A stretch of DNA of 64,000 nt from Tiliqua scincoides (GCF_035046505.1 NC_089823.1:798767-862766), one strand, 5' to 3'; shown: positions 11,227 through 22,945, counted from the first letter of the stretch. A program made the numbers and translations. The notes: generated by a model from the letters alone, not told the origin.

Positions 11227-12404
11227 GTAAGCAGCTTTGGGGGAATGATGCCCACTGGCTCTGGGGGCTGAGTGTGCAGCAGGACCAGGCAGGGCTGGTG
11301 CTCCTTGTAGCAGGTGCAGCTGGTCAGTGCGATGGCTGTGCAGGGACAAGAAAAGGCCTGCCCGTTTCTCCCACTGGCTCCCATTAAGACAGTGCAGGGT
11401 CTCTGTGCATCCTACGGTCAGTCAGCACCCTTCAGAAGATGTGACTTGGCTGCGGTCTGAAGCACACTGACCTGGGAGTAAGCCCATTGAACAGGGTGGG
11501 ACTGACTGCCGACTAAACAGGCTTAGGCTTGCACTGTTGGTGGATCCTCAGCCTCTAGGAAAGGAGCAGAAGCAGGGGGCCTTCACACCCCAGGAAGGCT
11601 GTGCACCTGCCTGCCCCCTCTGCTTCCAGGGTGGTTCCTCCTGCTGCGTGGGGCAGGTCCCTTGGACCTGGGGCACAGGCTCTGTGTGTGCAGTTGCAGG
11701 GTGGGGCAGAGGTCAGAGGCAGGTGGGGTCTCTGTCCAAGCCTGGTGCAGGAAAGGTCGACTTTGGGGCAGGGCCATGGCTCCCCCATTGCAAGGGAAGC
11801 CCCAGCGCCCTGCTGCTGTCTTCTGGTGGTGTGGAGCGGGAGGAGCTGAGCTATCTGGCCCTGTCCATTCCTGATGTGGGGTGACCCAAGTCCCCCACCC
11901 ACAACTCTTCTTGCCATGCCACGCAGCAATAGAAGGCTGTCTGCCACACACAGGGCTGCCAGCAAGGAGCTCTGCACCGACAGGAGGGAGTCCACTTCCA
12001 TTCCCCTGGCCAGGGGGAGCACTGCTGGGTCCTAGAGACTGACAGGTGAAGCACTGATTGCTCCACACCAGCCTCCCCCCCCCCCAATGGCACCTGCAGG
12101 GCAGCCAAAGTCTTTGTGCTTCAAGCAGGGGCTGCCGCCCAGGACCACAACAGATGGGTTCAGGGGTCCAGATGGGCAATCTGAGAGCCACCTGGCTCAA
12201 ATGCTTCCAGAATGACCTGGCAAAGAGGCTCACAGGCTCAACTGGCCACAACCAGCCACCATGTAGCAAAAGGCGCAAGTCTTTGTGCTATTTATCCATC
12301 CTGCCAGCAAATCCAGCCTGTCCCCCCCCCCCACTTGCTTTAAAACCTCTGGTGCAGTTCACAGCCACAAGGAGGGCACACGCGACTGCAGCAGGCACCC
12401 AAAG

Positions 12405-12572
12405 AGGGCGGTTTGGCAGTGGAAAAGTTGCCGAGGGAGGTGGTGGCCTCTCCCTCACTGGAGATCTTCAAGCAGAGGCTTGACAGGCACCTGCTGGAGG
12501 AGGGTTTCCTACCACAGGCAGGAAGTGGACTAGATGACCTTGTGAGTCCCTTTCTGCTCTCAGTCTCTATGA
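12405..12572 (+). mobile_element. Old CR1 3' end, diverged subfamily
   Basis: Recognised by a conserved CR1 C-terminal/3' UTR block (ggaggtggtggcctctccct, then ggactagatgacctt). It belongs to an older, bird- or turtle-like CR1 subfamily distinct from the abundant young copies here. Confidence 0.7.
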
Positions 12573-14084
12573 GGCCACATTAGGAACAACCAGGCAGGTG
12601 GTGTCAGCATCCAGCGGAGGCCAAAATTAATGTTGACAAGCACAGGGTTGGTTTCTGGGCTGGGGTTCAGGCATGAGCCCCCCGCCCCCCCACCTGCTGT
12701 CCCTGCTGCCATCCGAATGGTGACAGCAACAATGTCCTGGGAGTATAGACAGATAATGCCTTCCTGTGCTGCAAGGGATGGCGCACAGGACTGAGGGACA
12801 AACGCAGGAGTGAGCGCTGCACTCGGTAACTGGGCAGGTGCTGTGGCTCTGCCTTCTACTCACCCTTGTAGCCAGAGCTGCTCGCAGGGAGCCTCTGTCA
12901 GCTGTTGCAGACCTTGGCCTGCCTGCAGAGGGCCAGCCAGTATATGTGAGCTGGGCATGGACCCCAACTCTGGGAGCGGAGAATGGCGTGTGTTCCCCCT
13001 CAGACCCCTTACCCGGCTTCCTACCCGCCCCCCGCCCCCCAGGCTCCCCAGCATCAGCTGTGTGTGCAAGACCACCAACAGGCCAGCTGGTGCTCAGGAG
13101 CCTGGCCAGCTTCCTCTCCCCTCAGACCCTGCAAGAGGCTGCTGAGGCAAACGCCCTGCCCCCCTCCCCTTATTTCTGGACCCTTCTAACCACCCCAGAA
13201 GAGTCCAGGCTGCTGCAGGCATCGTCCTCGGTTTGGCCATCGTTCCCCGTCAGCCACGTGTGGGAAGTGGACTGGGTCCCCCTTCATGCCTGGAGCAGCC
13301 ACGTCTCCCGCTGAGCTTAGCAGGAGACCACAAGCCCACCGATTAGGCAGCCGGGCCTGACTGTCTTGGCCAAGGGGTGGGGCGGAGTGGCCAGGTGGGT
13401 TCCACTCCTCCGTTCAGGGAACTCTGCAACACCCTCAAGCACAGGAGGCCCTGTGCGTTTCTGCCAGGTCTGCCCTGGTGTGCGGAAGGCACACCCACTT
13501 GCTCTCCAGTGGGGCAGGCCCTGCGGGGCCTGGGAGGACGCAAGCAACCTGTGTAGGGACCGTATTTCTAGCTGGCTGTGTTTGAGGAGGGGGCTGCTCT
13601 TGCTTTCTCTTTTCACTCCAGATCAGCCTACAAGCTTCAGCCTTTAGCAGCTCCTTGGTGTCTGTCTGTGGCTTGCCCTCGAGGAGCTTCCAGGCTCCTT
13701 CTGTCGGATGTTGCCTGTAATTTGGTCCAGCTATTTTTCTGCATCCATCCAGTTGGCTGCAGGCATTCCCCATCGGCCAGTTTGCTGTATTGCTCTCTTC
13801 CCCCCTTTCCCAATTGATTTGGTTTCTCTTTCCTTTGAGTGTTTAGGGCTCGATCCCATCCTTGACTGGCCTGCATGATGCAGTGCCACTGACAGAGCCT
13901 CTGCTGCATCCCACAGGCTGGCTGGGGACTCTCCCAGCCATGGCAGAAAGTAGCTGATGACAACCAGCAGAGAGGGGAGCGATGGAGGCCGCAGGCAGGC
14001 AGGGAAAGAGGGACCAGCTGGAAGACTGGTCAGGAGGAGGGAAGACCAGAACTGGCCCAGGATGGACCTGGCAGAGGAGAGAAC

Positions 14085-14418
14085 AGGCAAACGAAACAAA
14101 GGAAATATTTATTTATCCAGCACATAATCTGTGGAACTCCTTTCCACAGGATGTGATGACGATACCATAAAGCGCAGATGCCTTTAAAAGGGTAATGGAC
14201 AGACTGATAGAGGATGTGTCCATCAGAGGTTATAAGCCATGATGGGTATGTGCAAGCTTCTGGTTTTAGAAGGCCAGGTGCAAGGAAGTGGCAAGAGGAT
14301 GTAGGTGCCTTGCTGTCCTGAGTGCTCCCTAAGGCATCTGGTGGGCCACTGTGAGATGCAGGAAACTGGACTAGATGGGCCTTTGGCCTGATCCAGCAGG
14401 GCTCTTCTGGTGCTCTTA
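14085..14418 (+). mobile_element. CR1 LINE 3' end, diverged
   Basis: C-terminal ORF2 end (frame broken) plus 3' UTR ending in gctctta. Moderately diverged from the copy at 32.5 kb. Confidence 0.82.
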
Positions 14419-15320
14419 AAGGCACAGCCAGTGGCGTTAACGGCAGCCAGTCACCACCAAAACAATCTCCAGCTTTGGGTGGGCCAGGAGGTAGTCCTGA
14501 GAGTGCAGCCAGCCTTACCCCACCACAGCCTTGAGGAAAGGTGTGTGCCAGCCTTAGGCTCTTCAATAGGCCCGAAGCCCTCATCCAAGACTAATCCTGA
14601 GGAAGAGAGCCTCCACCCGGCTCTTCACTTCAGGGCTACCGTGAAAGGGGCCAGGAGTCCCCATCTTTTTCTATAGTTGTCCTTCCCAGTATCCATTGAT
14701 CCCCAGTATCCATTGCATCCTGACTCGATTAGGCTAGGAGCTAACCTGATTTGCTGTCGCATCTCCCGTGGCTATCCAAGATCCCCTGGAGGTACAGCTG
14801 CCCCCGCCCCCGAGGATGTGGTTATGTTTAGTCTCCTTGCCTGCTCACAGGTAATGCAGTGGCTGTTCACACCTGATGACTCGCAAGCGCTACTGTGGTC
14901 TGGATTTGAAACAAGAACCCCTAGCATTCTGTGCTCTCCTGGGAGGGGGGTTCTCCAGATGCTCCCCGTCTGATTTCTTTAGTTTGGGTTATGTGCAGAT
15001 GATAGCCCCCCCCCACACACACACTCATAAAGGGAAAGTGGACGGCCAGAGGGAGCCCATTGCTGCTAGCCACAAGAAGCTCCTCCTCCTTGGTGGCCCC
15101 CGGCTACCTTCTCTACAGATGCCAGAGCAGGGAGAGTTGGCAGTGTGTGCACATCAGAGATGCCCCCAGGAGGCTGCTGGAAAAGCCACTCCTCCTTCTC
15201 AAGCTGTTGCCATGTTCCCCATCCCTCCCCCGTTTCCCAGGGCTTCTGCTGTCTCTGCAGACCCTTTTCCTTTGCCCTTGACTAGATATTGCCCTTGTCT
15301 TGTCTTGACCTCCTTGGGCA

Positions 15321-15741
15321 GGGGGTCTGGTCTAGAGGGTAGAGCCTCCGTTAGCCTGAAGATAACATCAGAAGGTCGCCAGTTCGAGGACACCGGCAGC
15401 TGAGAATGGCGAGACCTTGAAGCAGCTGACAAGCTGAGCTGAGTGATTCCACCTGCTCTGGTGTGAGCAAGAAGCGTCTTGGCTGCCCTCCATGTCAGAG
15501 ATGGAGCTGCTTGTCCGCCTGCCTGGGAGAACTGGAGGCCAGAATTGAGACCAAACCAGGAAGAGCCATTCTGAAATGTTGGTTCTTGAAAGAGAGAACC
15601 TCCATGATTGTCAAAATCCCCTTGAGGGATTTAGAAACGCCTGCCTATGTAAACCGCCTTGAATAAAGTCAGAGTAATCCGATGACCAGAAAGGCGGTAT
15701 ATAAATACCTAGTTGTTGTTGTTGTTGTTGTTATTATTATA
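15321..15741 (+). mobile_element. tRNA-derived SINE
   Basis: Head contains a pol III A box (tctagagggtagagc) and B box (ggtcgccagttcgagg at 15373-15388), followed by a long body and a tail ending aaaggcggtatataaatacc and a TTG/TTA repeat. This is the structure of a tRNA-type SINE common in squamates. It lies about 50 bp before the probable splice acceptor of the downstream OR gene. Confidence 0.72.
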
Positions 15742-15787
15742 TAACCTCCAGGCAACTTGGACAACTTCCCTTCTTCTCCTTCCTGGC

Positions 15788-15789
15788 AG
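15788..15789 (+). promoter_or_regulatory. Likely splice acceptor upstream of OR51-like gene
   Basis: A pyrimidine tract (cttcccttcttctccttcct) leads to ggcag|c, 157 bp before the OR start codon. It fits the usual OR layout of an intronless coding exon spliced to upstream non-coding exon(s). Predicted by eye only. Confidence 0.45.
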
Positions 15790-15946
15790 CTTCTTCAGCC
15801 ACCAGTGGCCCTCACAGCCCTCATGACACTGGAGGACATTTGCACCTCCCCTGCTCTGTGGCGGCCAGAATCCCAGGACAGGCAGAATCCCAGGACAACC
15901 AGGGCCCCCCCCCCCCGAGGCCCACAGAGGCAGCTTCTGGTGACTC

Positions 15947-16879
15947 ATGGGAGAATCCAACCTTTCCAGCTTCCAGCCGGCCACGTTCCACCTCACTGGC
16001 TTCCCAGGCCTGGAGCGTTTCCACCTGTGGATCTCTGTCCCATTCTGTGCCTTGTATGTTGCTGCCATTGCTAGCAACTGCGCCATCCTCTTCCTCATCG
16101 GGAGGGACCGGCGGCTCCGGGCACCCATGTACCTCTTCCTGGGCCTGCTGTCCTGCAATGATGTAGGTGTCTCCCTCTCCACTCTTCCCACGGTGCTGCC
16201 ACTCTTTTGCCTTGGCCTCTATGAGGTGGCATTCGACGCCTGCCTGGCCCAGATGTTCTTCATCCACTCCTTCTCCTTCATGGAGTCAGGGATCCTGCTG
16301 GCCATGTCTCTGGACCGCCTGGTGGCCATCTGCAGCCCCCTCCGGTACTCCTCCACCCTGACCAGCCCCCGGGTGGTGGGGATTGGCCTGGCCCTCCTCC
16401 TGAAGAGCACTCTCCTGCTGCTCCCCTTCCCATTCCTGATCAAGCGCCTGCCCATCTGCAGGTCCAACGTCCTCTCCCATGCCTACTGCCTCCACCCGGA
16501 CATGATGCGCTTGGCCTGTGCCGACATCACCGTCAACAACGTCTACGGCCTCTTCGCTGTCCTGGCCACCTACGGCCTGGACTCCACCTTCATCCTGGCG
16601 TCCTACATTGTGATTCTCAGGACGGTCCTCAGCACTGCGTCCTGGGAGCAGAGGCGCAAGGCTCTGAACACCTGCGTTTCACACATCTGCGCAGTCCTCT
16701 CCTTCTACATTCCCATTCTCGCTGTCTCTGTTCTGCACCGGTTTGGGAAGGGTGCCCCTCCCTCCACACACATCCTGATGTCCAACGTCTACCTCTTTGT
16801 GCCTCCGCTGCTAAACCCCGTCATCTACAGTGTCAAGACCAAGGAGATCCGGAAGGGGATACACAGACTTTTTGCCTGA
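15947..16879 (+). CDS. Olfactory receptor, OR51-like
   Basis: Intronless 310-aa class I odorant receptor of the plasma membrane of sensory neurons, expected to couple to G-olf. The frame has an N-terminal glycosylation site (NLS at residue 5), the class I signature FHLTGFPGLE, PMYLFL after TM1, MSLDRLVAIC (120-129) at the end of TM3, KALNTCVSHICAV in TM6 and LNPVIYSVKTKEIRK in TM7. Disulfide cysteines are present (Cys99 in FDACLAQ; HAYCLH in loop 2), as are the extra loop-2 cysteines. LTSPRVV, HAYCLHPD and ADITVNNVYGLF place it with OR51 rather than OR52. Length is normal and there are no breaks. MSLDRL replaces the common MAFDRY. Upstream context suggests at least one non-coding exon. The exact orthologue is not assigned. 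Confidence 0.93.
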   Translation: MGESNLSSFQPATFHLTGFPGLERFHLWISVPFCALYVAAIASNCAILFLIGRDRRLRAPMYLFLGLLSCNDVGVSLSTLPTVLPLFCLGLYEVAFDACLAQMFFIHSFSFMESGILLAMSLDRLVAICSPLRYSSTLTSPRVVGIGLALLLKSTLLLLPFPFLIKRLPICRSNVLSHAYCLHPDMMRLACADITVNNVYGLFAVLATYGLDSTFILASYIVILRTVLSTASWEQRRKALNTCVSHICAVLSFYIPILAVSVLHRFGKGAPPSTHILMSNVYLFVPPLLNPVIYSVKTKEIRKGIHRLFA

Positions 16880-17060
16880 CCAGCAGCACCACAAATGGGC
16901 ACTGGCTTCACAAAATCAGGGGTGGGGTTGGGGTCAGTCCCAGTGGGTAGTGGCCAAGGGCCAGAGGTTTGCACAGTGGCTAAAGCTGCAGCCCCAATTG
17001 CAAGGGGGAGCATTAGCCAGAGATCCCCGGGTCATCCTGAGTCCCATGGGACATACTCCC
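16880..17060. other. 3' flank of OR51-like gene
   Basis: Short unique sequence; no clear AATAAA was found before the CR1 insertion at 17061. Confidence 0.4.
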
Positions 17061-17126
17061 ATGGGCAGCATTTCAATGTAATTAAGAGTAAAGCAATGTA
17101 CATGGGGGCAAAAAAACCAAAACTTC

Positions 17127-17934
17127 TGGAAAACACCAATAAGACAGAACAAAGGAAGTACTAAGACAGAAAGTGAAAATGGCTGAACAACAAGTAAATT
17201 TTTTTTCCTTTTGTAGATATTAATGGACCGAATTCTTTTTAGAAATGAAGAGTATTCCATTAATTATATTAAATCAAAGCAGATGTAAATGAAAACTTGG
17301 AACACAAATATTGCGAAAATTAAAGTGGTATTAAGATAACTAAAAGGGTTATTCTTTAAAAGAGAAATTATATAAAATAATTTATAGATGGTATTTAATT
17401 CCAGAGAAAATAGTAAAAATGTACCCCGGGTCATCAAACAAATGATGGATAAGTAAAGAATTGAGGGAATTTTTTATTATATGTGGTGGATATAAGAAAA
17501 AGCAAAGAAATATTGGAAAATAATATATAAACTGTTACAAGAGATATTGAAGTGTGTATTCCCATTTAAACTGGAAACAATCCTCTTAAACGGGACATCA
17601 GAAACTAAGAATCAGATAAGAAATATTTTATTTTAAATATTAGTTTAGTGGCAAGAAGAGCATATCAGTAAAAATTTGAAGCCTTTTTATGATTGGATAG
17701 ATAATTTTAGATAAAAAATATTGATTGTTTAGTTAAATTATTAATCAGTAGATTAACAAATATGATAATTTTTGTATTGATTTAGACATTATCATTCTTT
17801 TTTTGGACTAATGTATGTTGTAATCGATGGCCAATACCCTCATGTGTAACCTGTGTAGTCCCAGCCCTAAGTCTAACCAATTTTCCTTACCTGTATCTGT
17901 AATAAATAAATAAAATCTGTTTAAAAAAATAAAT
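17127..17934 (+). mobile_element. L1 LINE 3' end nested in CR1
   Basis: An A+T-rich 808-bp insertion flanked by a 9-bp perfect target-site duplication (caaaacttc at 17118-17126 and 17935-17943) and ending in an A-rich tail. Conceptual reading near 17500-17600 gives KKAKKYWK and LLQEILK-type residues typical of the L1 ORF2 C-terminus. It is 5' truncated and broken by stops. The family assignment rests on these few residues and the A-rich tail. Confidence 0.72.
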
Positions 17935-17958
17935 CAAAACTTCACATTGAGGCTAATG

Positions 17959-18309
17959 TAGTGGTTCTCACTCCTTTAGCACTGGGACCCACTTTTTAGA
18001 ATGAGAATCTGTCAGGAACCACCAGAAGTGATGTCATGACCAGAAGTGACATCATCAAGCAGGAAATTTTTAACAATCCTAGGCTGCAATCCTAGCCACA
18101 TTTATCCAGGATTAAGTCCCATTAACTATCATTGTTAAAAGCATATACATAGTAGTAGCCTGTTCAAAGTACAGATCTGTAACATTTCCCCAAATGCGTG
18201 CCATAAAGTCTAATATATTAAAAATAAACTATTGAAATGAATGGGGACCCACCTGAAATTGGCTCTTGACCCACCTAGTGGGTCCCAACCCACAGTTTGA
18301 GAAACACTG
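17959..18309. mobile_element. Non-autonomous hAT transposon nested in CR1
   Basis: A 351-bp element with terminal inverted repeats (start tagtggttctcac; end reverse-complements to cagtgtttctcaaac) and an 8-bp target-site duplication matching at 7 of 8 bases (ggctaatg at 17951-17958, ggctaatc at 18310-18317), diagnostic of hAT. No transposase. It carries an inverted pair of TGATGTCA sequences near 18031-18056. Confidence 0.85.
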
Positions 18310-19111
18310 GGCTAATCGGTTCTGAGCTGTCTATGACAACTCTGGAGAGAGATTTTGGGGTGCTGGTGGACAACTCAATGAAAGTATTGACCCAATGTGC
18401 GGTGATGGAGAAGAAGGCCAATTCTATGCTTGGGATCATTAGAAAAAAGATATTGAGAATAAAACAGTTAATATGATAATGACGTTATACAAATTGATGG
18501 TAAGGCCACACCTGAACTATTGCAACCAGTTCTGGTTGCTACATCTCAAAAAGGATATAGAGGAACTGGAAAAGGTGCAAAAGAGAGCGACTAAAATGAT
18601 TCCTGGGCTGGGACAAAGGCTGCAGCATTTGGGCCTCTTCAGCCTAGAAAAGAGGCACCTGAGGGGGGACATGATTGAGGCATACAAAATTATGCAGGGG
18701 ATGGACAGTGGATAGGGAGATGCTCTTTACACTCTCACATAACACCAGAACCAGGGGACATCCACGAAAGCTGAATGTTGGGAGAGTTAGGACAGACAGA
18801 AGAAAATATTTCTTTACCCAGCATGTGGTTGGTCTGTGAGACTCCTTGCCACAGGAAGTGGTGATGGTGTCTGGCCTGGATGCCTTTAAAGGGATTGGAC
18901 AGATTTCTGGAGAAAAAGTTCATCTTGGGCTACAAGCCATGATGCAACTGCCTGATTTTAGAAGTGGTTTACCTTAGAAAGCCAGATGCCAGGGAGCGCA
19001 CCAGAATGCAGTCATCTGGTGTGCTCCCTGGGGCATTTGGTGGGCCACTGTGAGATACAGGAAGCTGGTGCCAATGGCCTGATCCAGTGGGTCTGTTCTT
19101 ATGTTCTTATG

Positions 19112-20076
19112 TGCGTGGGAGGCTGCAACATCATGTGCTGGGTGTGCCTGCTTGTGGCAGTGCAGACTGTTTCCTGCTATGGCTGAGTGGTGAGAGAGCA
19201 GCTTAGTGGGCTGACCAGTTGGGTTCTAGACCTGCCTCCACCTTTTTGTGCCTGCCATGGGTGTTCCTGGCCTGTCATGCAGAAAGCAGGCATACTGCTG
19301 GTCCCAGCAGCCCCCTTGACGGAGCCCAGCCCCGCTCCTTGGGGTGCCCATGTTGTGTCAAGGGGGCTGCCAAAACTCACTCGTGCTAGCCCCTCCAGCT
19401 GGGGGACTCCCACAGGGTTTATTATTTATTTACCTGAGAGGCTTATATCCTGCCTTTCCCATGCCAAAGCAAATGCCCAAGGCGGCTTACAAAGCTGCAC
19501 AGTAGAGTACAACTGAGTTTCTTACAACAATTGTTCTATGGGCAGCTCGTAGAACCTTTTCTTCCAAATGAATCCTTCATGGTGTGGTTCTCACATCTGG
19601 GTCTGCCTTCCAAGCTTCCAGCAGGAGCAGTTTCAGGTTGATCAAGCTGTAAGCAGCGACACCTCCTGGCTGTGTTGTCTCATTTCTCAGCTTTCCGTCT
19701 CCCATCCAAAATTCAACCAGGACCATTCCTGCTTAGCATTCTTCCAGCGACTTTTCACCCAACCACACCTGCTGCCAGGGTTTAGGTCCTGCCCCTGGGG
19801 AGGCTGGTGTGGTTCTACCACGCGGCTGCCTTCCTCCCAGGGAATGGCCCTCTTTTCCTTGGCATGTTGCACTAGTGGACATGTTTGGTTGTTGGTATGA
19901 GTGGCCTAAGCAGCTGGGACGCTGGGCTTCTGCTCTGGCCTCCCTGTCATCTGGGCCACAGACCTGCCTGTGGCACGTGTGTGTGTGTATGTGTGTAGGG
20001 TAACACTGGGGCATCCTCTCCTCTCGTTGGTGGCGAGGATGCCCAGTGGCACCACACACACATACACGTGTCTGTT
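19112..20076. other. Intergenic spacer
   Basis: No gene seen. A short SINE- or LINE-like antisense fragment lies near 19420-19500 (cctgcctttcccatg, aaggcggcttacaaa). CA/TG-rich stretches occur at about 19976-20000 and 20053-20070. Confidence 0.45.
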
Positions 20077-20714
20077 GTAACTCTCCCAACACTCAATTTT
20101 AGTGGATGTAAAAAATGAGGTGCCCCAGCCCAGTAACCATCTTAGTCACTCTCTTTTGCACCTTTTCCATTTCCACTATATCCTTTTTGAGATGCGGCAA
20201 CCAGAACTGGACACAATACTCCAGGTGTGGCCTTACCATCGATTTGTACAATGGCATTATAATACTAGCCATTTTGTTCTCAATACCTTTTCTAATGACC
20301 CCAAGCATTGAATTTGCCTTTTTCACCACCGCTGCACGTTGGGGTTGACACTTTCAAGGAGCTGTCCACCACCACCGCAAGATCCCTCTCCTGATCCATC
20401 ACAGACAGCTCAGAACCTATTAGCCTATACGTTAAATTTTGATTTTTTTGTCCCAATGTGCATGACTTTACACTTACTTACATTGAAACACATCTGCCAT
20501 TTTGCTGCCTATTCTGCCATTGTAGAGAGATCCTTCTGGAGCTCCTCACAATCGCTTCTGGTCTTCACCACAATGAAAAGTTTGGTGTCATCCATACACT
20601 TAGCCACCTCGCTGCTCAACCCTGTCTCCAGGTCATTTAGGAACAGTTTGAAAAGCACTGGTCCAAGGAGAATTCCTGGGCACTTCACTTTTCACCTCTC
20701 TCCATTGTGAAAAT
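20077..20714 (-). mobile_element. CR1 LINE fragment, antisense
   Basis: Reverse complement of CR1 RT sequence from LSPLHNGE-type to GLGHLIF-type segments, with an internal deletion that joins directly to the acatccactaaaattgagtg block. It directly abuts a sense CR1 copy. Confidence 0.86.
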
Positions 20715-21171
20715 GGGACATGATTGCAACATACAAAATTATGCAAGGGATGGATAGAGTGGCTAGGTGGATGTTCATTTCCCTCTCACGTAACACCAGA
20801 ACCGGGGGACATCCACTAAAATTGAGTGTTGGGAGAGTTATGACAGACAAAAGAAAATATTCCTTTACTCAGCGTGTAGTTGGTCTGTGGAACGACTTGC
20901 CACAGGAAGTGGTGATGACATCTTGCCTAGATGCCTTTAAAAGGGGATTGGATGAATTTCTGGAGGAAAAGTCCATCATGGGTTACAAGCCATGATGTGT
21001 GCATGCAATCTCCTGATTTTAGAAATGGGCTACGTCTGAATGGCAGACGCAAAGGAGGGCACCAGGATGCAGGTTTCTTGTTGTCTTCTGTGCTCCCCAA
21101 GGCATTTGGTGGGCCACTGAGAGATACAGGAAGCTGAACCTTTGGGCCTGATCCAGTGGGGATGTTCTTAT
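20715..21171 (+). mobile_element. CR1 LINE 3' end, sense
   Basis: Begins at gggacatgattgcaacatac and runs through an uninterrupted C-terminal frame (YKIMQGMDRVARWM to EEKSIMGYKP, 20720-20995) and 3' UTR to a shortened terminus. Confidence 0.86.
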
Positions 21172-21555
21172 GACACAATAACACAACTAGTAAAAGGTAT
21201 TTTAGGTTATTAAGAGAACAAGGTCACACAGACTTAAAGGTTTTTAAGGCAGTAATTTGCAAGAGTACAGATGTCAATGAAATACATCGGTTTAAAATAA
21301 CAAAGCTGGCTTCCCAAACTTACAGCGCAATCCTATCTTGCTCTGGAACAGGCAGGGACTTGCCCCAGCCCAATATGAAGTTAGGATTGCGCCCTTTACT
21401 TAACTCTCTCTCACCTGGGTCAGAAGACCATTGACACACAGCTGGCTGCCAGGCTACCTGTGAGGCCAGCAGCCCACGAGGGACAAAGGGACCAGGTCAT
21501 GAGCAGCAGGTCAGGCTGCACCCCAGACTCTCTGCCTGAGAGGGAACTACAAATA

Positions 21556-21668
21556 CATATGAAGAGTCCTGCTGAATCAGGCCAAAGGGCCCATCTAGTC
21601 CTGCTTCTGGCATCTCCTCATGAAGGCCCACTGGACGCCTCAGGGAGCCCACAAGACACCTTGCGTCG
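21556..21668 (-). mobile_element. CR1 3' end fragment, antisense
   Basis: Reverse complement of the CR1 3' UTR (gcccatctagtcctgcttct), fading at gacacc near 21661. Diverged. Confidence 0.75.
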
Positions 21669-21831
21669 GGCTCCAGAGAGGCTGCCCCTGAAGCCTGGAG
21701 GCTGCACCCTATCATGTCATCCGAGAGGCTGCCCTGACAAACGGGCGCTTCCCAGTTGGGAGGAGGGACCCCCCTCTCTTGGGCTTCTCTTTCTGGTAGC
21801 AGCAACCGCCCTACAGGGCTGTCTATGTCAG

Positions 21832-22066
21832 AGAGCCAGGCTGGTGTAGTGGTTTGGGAGGTGGACTTAGACCTGGACGATCCAGGTTCAAATCCCCCCT
21901 CAGCCACGAAGCTTCCTGGGTGACCTTGGGCCAGTCACTTTCTCTCAGCCTCGCCTACCTCACAGGGCTGTTGTGAGGACAAAAGGAGGGGAGCAGCTGT
22001 GTACACCACCCTGAGCTCTTGGAGGAAGGGCAGTATACAATGTGAAAAATAAAATAAAAAACAAAT
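21832..22066 (+). mobile_element. Sauria-like tRNA-derived SINE
   Basis: Head agccaggctggtgtagtggt matches the well-known Sauria SINE start; the B box is gatccaggttcaaatcc. The body has gtgaccttgggccagtcact and ctacctcacagggctgttgt. It ends in an A-rich AATAAAA tail. About 235 bp, near full length. This is one of the better pointers to a squamate host. Confidence 0.82.
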
Positions 22067-22811
22067 GCTGCTGGGACTGCCACATCACCCCAGCAGGCAT
22101 CCAAGGGGGTGTGCCTGGGCCTTGCTTCCCTCTCTCTCCCTGCAGGATGCCACACAGTGGATTCAGCAGATCCCAGCACCTGTGCTGAGCAAAAGGTGTG
22201 ATGAGATCTCTGGGGACGGCATTTTGTACTCGAGCTCCCCCAGGGCCCAAGCATGCACAGCAATTAAGGCAAAGAGGACCTGATCCCCAGTGACCCTCAG
22301 GACTTCTTCCCAGGAGGAGGTCTTCTGCTGTATAGATATCTCCTCACCATGCACCTGGTCACTGTGTCCTGCCCTGAGCATGCTGCGTGAAGGAGAGACC
22401 CCTGCAGGGGTAAGTGAGGAAAAGGGTGCGAGAGCGATGGGGGGCAAGGAGCAGTGCGCACAGCGAAGGCCAGAGGTGAGGCAGTGGGGAGGGGTGTTGG
22501 TGCAGGGGAGAAACACGAGGCCAAGACTCACACAGCTGCCTGGGGGGCTCTAGAACTGAGGACTTCCTGGGTGGTGGTGCCTGGCTGGCTTCGGCCAAGC
22601 CCCTTCCTCCCAGCCTCTGCCCTCCTCTCTCCCTTTCAGAAATCTGTTCCGGCCAAGGGATTTCTACATACTAAAGAAATTGTAACAACTGAAGAAAACG
22701 AGAAGCTCATCAGAACAAACTCTGATTTGAATTCAGAGGAGCTCTGCATCTCTGAGGCTGGTCAGACTGTGTCCAGCTCTGGGCCCCTCACTGTGGGAAA
22801 GATGCAGCCAG

Positions 22812-22945
22812 ACTGGAGCGGGTTCAGAAGAGAGCGATGAGGGGGATCAGAGGGCTGGAGGGCAAGCCCTGGGAGGAAAGGCTGGGGGTACTGGACCTGT
22901 TCAGCCTGGAGAAGAGAAGGTGGAGAGGGGATTTGGAAGTGTTCC
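22812..22945 (+). mobile_element. Old CR1 fragment
   Basis: Contains gagcgggttcagaagagagc and ctgttcagcctggagaagag, a conserved block of older CR1 subfamilies. About 130 bp. Confidence 0.65.

Larger units (their letters stand above)
10721..15320. other. Intergenic between globin and first OR
   Basis: About 4.6 kb with no coding gene that I can support. It contains a possible TATA-plus-donor first exon (11112-11226), an old CR1 tail (12405-12572) and a CR1 3' end (14085-14418). Open frames are GC-driven and lack domains. Partial squamate MITE-like sequence is visible near 11460-11530. Confidence 0.45.
17061..19111 (+). mobile_element. CR1 LINE split by L1 and hAT insertions
   Basis: A single CR1 copy running from the RT segment (cf. 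NVSKCKVMHIGAKNQN) to the 3' terminus ttcttatgttcttat, interrupted twice. CR1 sequence resumes exactly after each insertion: caaaacttc on both sides of the L1 and ggctaat on both sides of the hAT. The CR1 is thus the oldest of the three. Its ORF has frameshifts and stops. Confidence 0.88.

Noticed and set aside
18031-18056. TGATGTCA pair as another ubiquilin-type CRE module
   Set aside because: It is inside a hAT transposon, the copies are inverted and 10 bp apart instead of 4, and no gene start is near.
20077-21171. Single CR1 insertion inverted by twin priming
   Set aside because: The acatccactaaaattgagtg block is present in both the antisense and sense halves, so these are two copies, not one inverted copy.
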